64,000 nucleotides of DNA from Fibrobacter sp. (GTDB lineage: Bacteria > Fibrobacterota > Fibrobacteria > Fibrobacterales > Fibrobacteraceae): positions 82,588-146,587 of the forward strand of contig JAKSIF010000007.1 in NCBI GenBank assembly GCA_024398965.1. Direction: 5' to 3'. The notes below the pieces were generated by a model. It saw only the letters and a list, made by a program, of their open reading frames with translations. It searched no databases and had not been told where the DNA came from. The translations under genes and the position numbers were made by a program. Positions 58,774-64,000 of the stretch are shown piece after piece. Numbering within the stretch: position 1 is the stretch's first letter; each line of letters starts with the position of its first letter.

Positions 58774-61653
58774 ATGTCCCGACATCTTGGTTTGGGACTT
58801 TTTTTACTTGCGGTCTATGCCTTCGGTATGGACGTGGATTCCTTGCCGGTTTGGAATCCGGCCATTCTAGCTCATGGCGGAGTAACTGCCGCGGAACCAG
58901 ATACGGCTTCGAGAAGGGATTCCCTGGAAACCCACGGTTACAAGACCATGCAGATTACGGTGGGCGACGGCGGGACCCAGGTAGACCAGGAACTTCGCCT
59001 TTCCATACAAGGTAAACTTACCGATAGCGTTTATATTGACGCCTTACTTTCGGATGTGGGCCGACGCGCGGGAGACCAGACTACGGCGACCCTTCGGGAG
59101 GTTGACCAGATTTATTTCAGGGTGGAATCCCCTAACGCGTTCTTGCATCTGGGTGACTTGACCTGGGTCGATGAATCTATGGGGCTGTATTCCATGGAAC
59201 GAAGTTCCCTCGGCGCCATGGGTGGTGTCAGGGGAAATTTTGCAGGTGGATATTCCCAGGTTCGTGGCGTCGTGGGTACTGACGAAGTGGAACATTTTTC
59301 GCGGACGGTTAACGGAGTCAGCGGTCAGCAGGAAGGCTATGCCATGGATCCTTCCGGCGGCTACGTTGCCATTGTTCCTCATTCCGAAACGGTTTGGCTG
59401 AACGGACACAAGCTGCGCCGAGGCCTCGATTACCAGGTGAACTACGCTGGCGGTCTTCTTGACTTCAAGGGCTCCGTTGTTCCTTCTTTCGATGATGAAA
59501 TCCGCGTGGAGTACGACGCTTACGAGAACGACAACATCTTTACCTTGTATGGAGCCGCCGCCAGCTATAGGCATCCTAACCTGTACCTGGACATTTCTGG
59601 TTTTCGCCTGGAAAATGATGTGGATCGCATGAAACGCGGAACCTGGACCGACGAGGATTATGCCCTACTGAAGTCCGACAAGGGCGAAGCTTTTGTTCGC
59701 GATGATTCCCTTGGTGCTTTGAACAGGCCCAAGCGCTATGAACGTTTTGGCGCCCGCATGCAGCTTCAGCAGAATAACCAGTTCTACGGGGATGTAGAAA
59801 TCGCGATGAACCGTGAGGATTCCAATACGGTGGCAGACAAGGTGGACGGCCCTCAGGGAAAGGCTGCCCGATGGTTTGTAACCACAGACTCTACAAGGGA
59901 TCTGAAGCATTTCCCCTTGGCGATGTCCGTCTATGGAAATCGTGTGGAGCAGGGCTTTGACATACTTGAAAATCCTGGTTCCGACATGGACTGGAATACC
60001 TACGGATTGCGGGATGACTGGGATTTGGCCTATGGGGACAGCGCGTTTATGGATGATGACTTGCTTCATGACGAATTTGCCTTGAGAATGCGTCTTGGCG
60101 CAGGCTGGTTCGCCGGAGCCTCCTGGGGTTATCGCCGCAATGAGGACGAATCCTGGAATTCCTCGAGAGGAGACATTTCCTTGACTCACAGGAATTCCGC
60201 TGCGGTAAGCCAAATTGACCTGATTCGGGTTGCAAGCCAGCAGAACCAAACTATGGAACGTTACCAGGCTACCGCCCGATCCGAATTCCTCCAGGGTTTT
60301 ATTCGACCCTTCGGGAATGGCGACATCCGGTACACGCAAATCGATGATGATTCCCGCCAGGATGAGGTTGTCTACGGCCGCTCAAACGGTGGGGTAGGGT
60401 TCTTCTTTGACCGCGGTGAAATTCGAGAATCTGCCGGCGGCCGCTTTGCCAAACATCGGGGGGATTCCTATGGCGATGACTGGTCGGACTCCCTGAAGGC
60501 GGCAACTTGGCAACAGCAGGTTACTTGGAATAGCAGGTTTTTCACCGTAGAGCATCTTCTGCAGTACGAACATGTCCGTCGGGATTCCTCTGATGACGAA
60601 AGCAGCTGGCTTGGGAACTTGAATAGCCGTTTCGGTTCCGAGAATGCGGGCTTCCACGGGACGGTCGCCTACAAGCTGGGCCTTACAGAGGAACAGATCT
60701 ATACGCCCATCTACAAGCAGGTGGCGCCTGGTACCGGTGACGTCAGGTACGATAGCCTTACCGCTTCCTACATCGAGGGCGTAGACAACGGTGACTTCGT
60801 TTACGAGGGCATGGGACGTAACGATTCCGTTGGCGCGGTCCGTGCATCGGAGGCTAGCTTCGGCACGGAACTTCGCTTGAATCCGGGCCTTGTTGCAGGC
60901 GTTCGTAACGGCATCCTCCGGGACATTACCTTGGGCGCGTCCTACGATGGGGAAGGTAGCGATACCACGGGCAAGACCTTGTATTTCCCGCCGGTAACGG
61001 TGGCTGAACTCCGTAAGATTACGTCGGGCCGCATCGCCGTCGGTGGCCTTGTGGATTGGCAGCATCCTTCGGGCGCTTCCCTTGCCTATAAGCCGGTCGC
61101 GGAGTACATCAAGCGACTTTCCTCCATATCCTACTTCGAGACCACCTTGTCTCACGAAATCGATGGCGGGTACCACATCAATATGGATCATTTCGTTGGG
61201 GCGGATTTCCTGACTCAGGACGTGGAACTTTCCGCCCTCCAGAAATGGAACTGGAATATCTACGATGGATCTCTCAGGTACCGCTTTGATTTTCTGGATG
61301 GATTCTTTGTGCAGCCTCTGGGCCGTTATCGCAACGGCTCCGGCTCCGACGATACCAACCTGGATTTTGACGCAAACCTTTGGGAAGCCGCACTACGACT
61401 GGGATACAACAAGTTGAACAAGGTGAATACCTACGGAAACTTCTCAGTTATTCAGGTGGATAAGGATGGCCTTATGGTTCCTTACCAGGTAATGAACGGC
61501 TACGGCGAAGGACGTACTTATAGGTTTGAATATTCCTTGTCTGTGGATATCAATGACTTTATTTCCCTTGGTGCTTACTATGTTATTCGATTTGGTAATT
61601 CCGAGGAAAATGTTTTCCAGAAACTGACCATGGAAGGGAAGGCGTATTTTTGA
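58774..61653 (+). CDS. Large outer-membrane barrel-like surface protein linked to mglAB
   Basis: The 959-residue protein has a signal peptide (LGLGLFLLAVYAFG). The N-terminal part contains SETVWLNGHKLRRGLDYQVN followed by YAGGLLDFKGSVVPSFDDEI, a motif shared with large surface/secretion proteins such as SprA. The rest is rich in alternating aromatic and charged residues like a barrel, and ends with Phe (KLTMEGKAYF), a usual outer-membrane C-terminal residue. No exact family was recognised. Coexpression with MglA/MglB suggests an envelope structure placed by the GTPase. Confidence 0.65.
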   Translation: MSRHLGLGLFLLAVYAFGMDVDSLPVWNPAILAHGGVTAAEPDTASRRDSLETHGYKTMQITVGDGGTQVDQELRLSIQGKLTDSVYIDALLSDVGRRAGDQTTATLREVDQIYFRVESPNAFLHLGDLTWVDESMGLYSMERSSLGAMGGVRGNFAGGYSQVRGVVGTDEVEHFSRTVNGVSGQQEGYAMDPSGGYVAIVPHSETVWLNGHKLRRGLDYQVNYAGGLLDFKGSVVPSFDDEIRVEYDAYENDNIFTLYGAAASYRHPNLYLDISGFRLENDVDRMKRGTWTDEDYALLKSDKGEAFVRDDSLGALNRPKRYERFGARMQLQQNNQFYGDVEIAMNREDSNTVADKVDGPQGKAARWFVTTDSTRDLKHFPLAMSVYGNRVEQGFDILENPGSDMDWNTYGLRDDWDLAYGDSAFMDDDLLHDEFALRMRLGAGWFAGASWGYRRNEDESWNSSRGDISLTHRNSAAVSQIDLIRVASQQNQTMERYQATARSEFLQGFIRPFGNGDIRYTQIDDDSRQDEVVYGRSNGGVGFFFDRGEIRESAGGRFAKHRGDSYGDDWSDSLKAATWQQQVTWNSRFFTVEHLLQYEHVRRDSSDDESSWLGNLNSRFGSENAGFHGTVAYKLGLTEEQIYTPIYKQVAPGTGDVRYDSLTASYIEGVDNGDFVYEGMGRNDSVGAVRASEASFGTELRLNPGLVAGVRNGILRDITLGASYDGEGSDTTGKTLYFPPVTVAELRKITSGRIAVGGLVDWQHPSGASLAYKPVAEYIKRLSSISYFETTLSHEIDGGYHINMDHFVGADFLTQDVELSALQKWNWNIYDGSLRYRFDFLDGFFVQPLGRYRNGSGSDDTNLDFDANLWEAALRLGYNKLNKVNTYGNFSVIQVDKDGLMVPYQVMNGYGEGRTYRFEYSLSVDINDFISLGAYYVIRFGNSEENVFQKLTMEGKAYF

Positions 61654-61658
61654 CAATG

Positions 61659-61693
61659 AAGGATGAAGGATGAAGGATGAAGGATGAAGAATG
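61659..61693 (+). repeat. Heptanucleotide array, AAGGATG units
   Basis: Four exact AAGGATG units and one AAGAATG follow each other directly after the surface-protein stop. Confidence 0.88.
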
Positions 61694-61698
61694 AATGA

Positions 61699-61740
61699 CT
61701 GATAACTGAAAACTGATAGCTGATAACTGATAACTAATAA
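61699..61740 (+). repeat. Heptanucleotide array, CTGATAA units, running into a start codon
   Basis: Six units read CTGATAA, CTGAAAA, CTGATAG, CTGATAA, CTGATAA and CTAATAA. The next seven bases TGAATAA continue the pattern and overlap the ATG at 61740. No Shine-Dalgarno sequence remains upstream of this start. Confidence 0.88.
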
Positions 61741-63116
61741 TGAATAAATGGTTTTGGACATACGTGGTTGTGCTTGTGACTTTTGTCGCAACAGTCTTTG
61801 CTTCCGAGGACTGTCGTGTTCAGCGTATTGTCTGGTCTGGGGATCATTCCGAGTCTGACGAGTCTGTGATGGCGCCCTTGGTTGGCGAACCATGTGAGGC
61901 CTGGAAAATCAGTGCGGCAAGATTGCAACGAGACTATGAGAATCACGGATTCCTTGGAGCAAAGGTTTCTGGTGAAATGGATTCTACGGGAACCCTGTTG
62001 CTGCAAGTAGAGCGTGGCGCCGCCTACGTATGGGCGGGGGCTGTGAATCTGGATTCCTCGGGAACCAAGCCGGAGGTTTTCCAGAAACTGAGCGGCCTTA
62101 AGACGGGTGACCTTGTTAGCCCGCAGGATCTTGAACGCTCCCAGCGGAAACTTGCGCGAATGGGCTATTACGAGCAGACTGCCGATGTAAAGATGTTCCG
62201 TGACCCGGCAAGGAACCGCATTGTTCCCGCGTTCCGCATGAAGTCGGCGGCCATGTCTGCGGCAGAAGTGCTGCTGACCTACTCCAGCGACGGAAACCAG
62301 TGGGAAGGCCTTGTGGACGTGAACCTATACAACATTCTGGGAACAGCAAGAGACCTGGAACTGGAGGGCTTTACCGGCGAGGAATCGCGACATCTGCAGG
62401 GAATGTACAAGGAACCCTGGATTTTCGGTACGGAATGGAACCTGCTGTTCCGCGGTTTCTTTGACGAAGATTCCTCGGAACGTGAAGCCTACGGGGAAGT
62501 GGGTGTTTCCCGCGATATTGGCTTTGACTTTAATGTGGCTGTATTCCTGGGCCTCTCAGAGACGGAAAAGCGAACTTCCTTTGAACTGTCCTACGTTTCG
62601 CTGGACCGTTTTGTACTGCCTCGCAGCGGCACCCGTCTGAAAACTTCCGTGGTATGGAACATGGACCGCCCGGATTCCCTGGATAATTACTTGAAGGTCC
62701 GCGGTTCCATATCTCATTATGTGCCTGTTTACGGAAACTGGATCGTTCGTGCCGGCGGTCAGGCGGGCGGAACCTTCGCCACGGATGCTGACCTTGCTCG
62801 AAACGATATGTTCGCCTTGGGCGGTATGGATGACTTCAAGGCCTTGGATTACCGCTTTATGCGAACTCGCGCTTATGGCTTTTCGGAATTCGCCTTGCTT
62901 TGGCAGGACGGTTATGACTTGAGTATCGAAGGATTCTACACGCCCGGCCTTTATCGCGCGCTTCGCCCTGGTCACGGCTGGAAACGTGAACAGGAATATG
63001 GCCTCGCCTTTACCCAGTATCGCAAGAACTGGAGCGTCAACTTCTACTATGCCCTTCGCAATGGCGAAAGCTACCTGGACGGAATTGTAGGTGTGGGCGT
63101 GAAAACGCTGTTCTAA
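61740..63116 (+). CDS. Short Omp85/BamA-like outer-membrane protein
   Basis: The 458-residue protein has a signal peptide (WTYVVVLVTFVATVFA), two POTRA-like segments (about 25-165; RDYENHGFLGAKVSGEMD and QRKLARMGYYEQTADVKMFR) and a barrel (about 175-458) ending VGVKTLF with terminal Phe. It is smaller than BamA or the TamA-like protein at 29662. It is the last gene of the mgl set and may insert or export the surface protein upstream. The start lies inside a heptanucleotide array, so it may rely on coupling or an unusual initiation. Confidence 0.75.
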   Translation: MNKWFWTYVVVLVTFVATVFASEDCRVQRIVWSGDHSESDESVMAPLVGEPCEAWKISAARLQRDYENHGFLGAKVSGEMDSTGTLLLQVERGAAYVWAGAVNLDSSGTKPEVFQKLSGLKTGDLVSPQDLERSQRKLARMGYYEQTADVKMFRDPARNRIVPAFRMKSAAMSAAEVLLTYSSDGNQWEGLVDVNLYNILGTARDLELEGFTGEESRHLQGMYKEPWIFGTEWNLLFRGFFDEDSSEREAYGEVGVSRDIGFDFNVAVFLGLSETEKRTSFELSYVSLDRFVLPRSGTRLKTSVVWNMDRPDSLDNYLKVRGSISHYVPVYGNWIVRAGGQAGGTFATDADLARNDMFALGGMDDFKALDYRFMRTRAYGFSEFALLWQDGYDLSIEGFYTPGLYRALRPGHGWKREQEYGLAFTQYRKNWSVNFYYALRNGESYLDGIVGVGVKTLF

Positions 63117-63130
63117 AATTGGAAAAGAAA

Positions 63131-63157
63131 AAGGCTTGAGTTTTCCACTCAAGCCTT
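63131..63157. terminator. Terminator between convergent genes
   Basis: AAGGCTTGAGT (63131-63141) pairs perfectly with ACTCAAGCCTT (63147-63157). On the minus strand a T-rich tract follows, serving the porin-like gene; on the plus strand the T-run is weak. Confidence 0.8.
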
Positions 63158-63181
63158 CTGCATACTCGAAGGTTGATAATA

Positions 63182-63835
63182 TTAGAACCAGTAAGTTACA
63201 GTAAACTGCATCTGGTAGTTCTGAATATCGATTTCGTAAGAACCGAGGGGGCCGAGATCGATGTCGTCAAAGACATTGGTAAGACCGAGGATGTAGCGGA
63301 AGCCTACGTCAATGTTCGGGGAAACATCGTAGCCGAGGCCGAATACCAAGCTGAATTCAAAAGTATTCTTCTTGTACATGTCGTCGAGGCTGCTTGCTAT
63401 GCTAGATGCTCCGTAGCCATAGTCATAGTCGTCCCAACCATAGTCGTCATCATCTTCATAGAGACCGCTGCTAGAAACATCCCAGGAGCCAGACAGGATT
63501 AGGGCAATCTGCGGACCAGCTTCTACGTAGAGGTTCATGACTGGGGTATAGTGGAAGAGAACGGGAACGTCAATGGCCCATGCGGTGTAAGAAACATCGT
63601 CGTTACCAACGCGACGCAAGTCTAAGGTGACTTCGGGAATTACAGATGCCTTTTCGGAAAGAGCAATCTTTGCTGCTGCGCCAGCGTTAAAACCAACGCT
63701 CATACCGCCGGTAGTGCCTTGTTCGGTACTCATCCAGTCGGTAAGGTTAATTGCTGCATGTCCACCAAACTGAATGTTCTGTGCGCTGGCGATAGATGCT
63801 ACGCAGGTTGCTGCTACTAGAAGTTTCTTGAACAT
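63182..63835 (-). CDS. Porin-like outer-membrane beta-barrel protein
   Basis: The ATG at 63835 follows AAGGAGAA and starts a signal peptide (MFKKLLVAATCVASIASA-Q); an in-frame start at 63892 adds 19 residues without a signal. The mature part (about 200 residues) shows alternating barrel strands (FGGHAAINLTDW, SVGFNAGAAAKIALS, VSPNIDVGFRYILG) and ends VTYWF with terminal Phe. An Asp/Tyr-rich loop (YEDDDDYGWDDYDYGYG) is probably exposed at the surface. Role unknown. Confidence 0.8.
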   Translation of the reverse strand: MFKKLLVAATCVASIASAQNIQFGGHAAINLTDWMSTEQGTTGGMSVGFNAGAAAKIALSEKASVIPEVTLDLRRVGNDDVSYTAWAIDVPVLFHYTPVMNLYVEAGPQIALILSGSWDVSSSGLYEDDDDYGWDDYDYGYGASSIASSLDDMYKKNTFEFSLVFGLGYDVSPNIDVGFRYILGLTNVFDDIDLGPLGSYEIDIQNYQMQFTVTYWF

Positions 63836-63879
63836 GAGTTCTCCTTGGTTGATTTGATAAGCAAAATATGATTGAAATG

Positions 63880-64000
63880 GGCTCTTCATCAATATGTGTG
63901 GGTGGCTTCGCCACCCTTTTTTGTTGACTTTCGCCTAAATTAAACAAAAAATGGCTCTTCATCAACATGTGTGGGTGGCTTCGCCACCCTTTTTTGTTGA
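63880..64000. repeat. 48-base direct repeat carrying a terminator-like hairpin, two copies
   Basis: Copies at 63880-63927 and 63953-64000 differ at one base. Each holds GGGTGGC-TTC-GCCACCC followed by six T. They are 73 bases apart, and the second copy runs to the window edge, so an array may continue outside. Confidence 0.85.

Overview
The window looks like a chromosomal segment of a Fibrobacter species (phylum Fibrobacterota). The signs are two lipoproteins built from the Fibrobacter major paralogous (FISUMP) domain, a TIGR02147-type regulator, surface enzymes with Ser-rich linkers, CBM35-like modules and similar C-terminal domains, and a b558-type fumarate reductase/succinate dehydrogenase operon, which fits a succinate-producing fibre degrader. 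No rRNA, tRNA, CRISPR array, prophage or classical insertion sequence was seen.

Layout. 1-2518: a His/Asp-rich CobW-type metal GTPase (cut by the window edge), divergent from a YbdG-like mechanosensitive channel. 2669-5531: a FISUMP lipoprotein, a 568-base gene-poor stretch with a strong promoter and hairpins, and an Rpn-family nuclease-like protein. 5607-9664 (minus): YihY-type membrane protein, small outer-membrane protein, UvrA-like ATPase. 9972-22883: a pectin (rhamnogalacturonan I) cluster with two tandem PL11 lyases, two SGNH acetylesterases, a TIGR02147 regulator and a PL1 pectate lyase lipoprotein. 22945-29609: small membrane protein, M32 carboxypeptidase, glyA, a triple-FISUMP lipoprotein and an orphan ABC ATPase. 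29662-37757: TamB-TamA pair (minus), divergent from a PpiC-type lipoprotein. 37862-41927: ndk and the fumarate reductase/succinate dehydrogenase genes. 42127-45464: an unknown lipoprotein and a polar amino-acid ABC transporter. 45576-49400 (minus): nfeD-floA, a small four-helix-bundle gene flanked by inverted repeats, and a membrane protein with an FtsK-gamma-like helix. 49520-56191 (minus): a DegT aminotransferase, a MATE transporter, dnaG, sufC and sufD. 56294-63116: rpsT, then mglA-mglB with a DUF2914-like protein, a large surface barrel and an Omp85-like protein. 63182-64000: a porin-like protein and a repeated hairpin.

The least explained part is the repeat landscape. Intergenic tandem arrays with a strict 7-base period recur at several loci (28594-28684, 44672-44687, 46402-46436, 46800-46816, 47826-47846, 61659-61740). 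One pair forms perfect 18-base inverted repeats around the four-helix-bundle gene. A separate family of hairpin repeats of the TGTCATCCTGAGC type has arms that vary in step, and it has entered two coding regions in frame. Other points are a recurring AAAATGTTGACTTTT-like motif in front of the pectin genes, a 12-base inverted repeat around the -35 box of the triple-FISUMP gene, and eight genes whose -10-like hexamer lies only 6 to 8 bases before the start codon, suggesting leaderless transcripts. All functional calls come from reading motifs by eye; no database search was possible.
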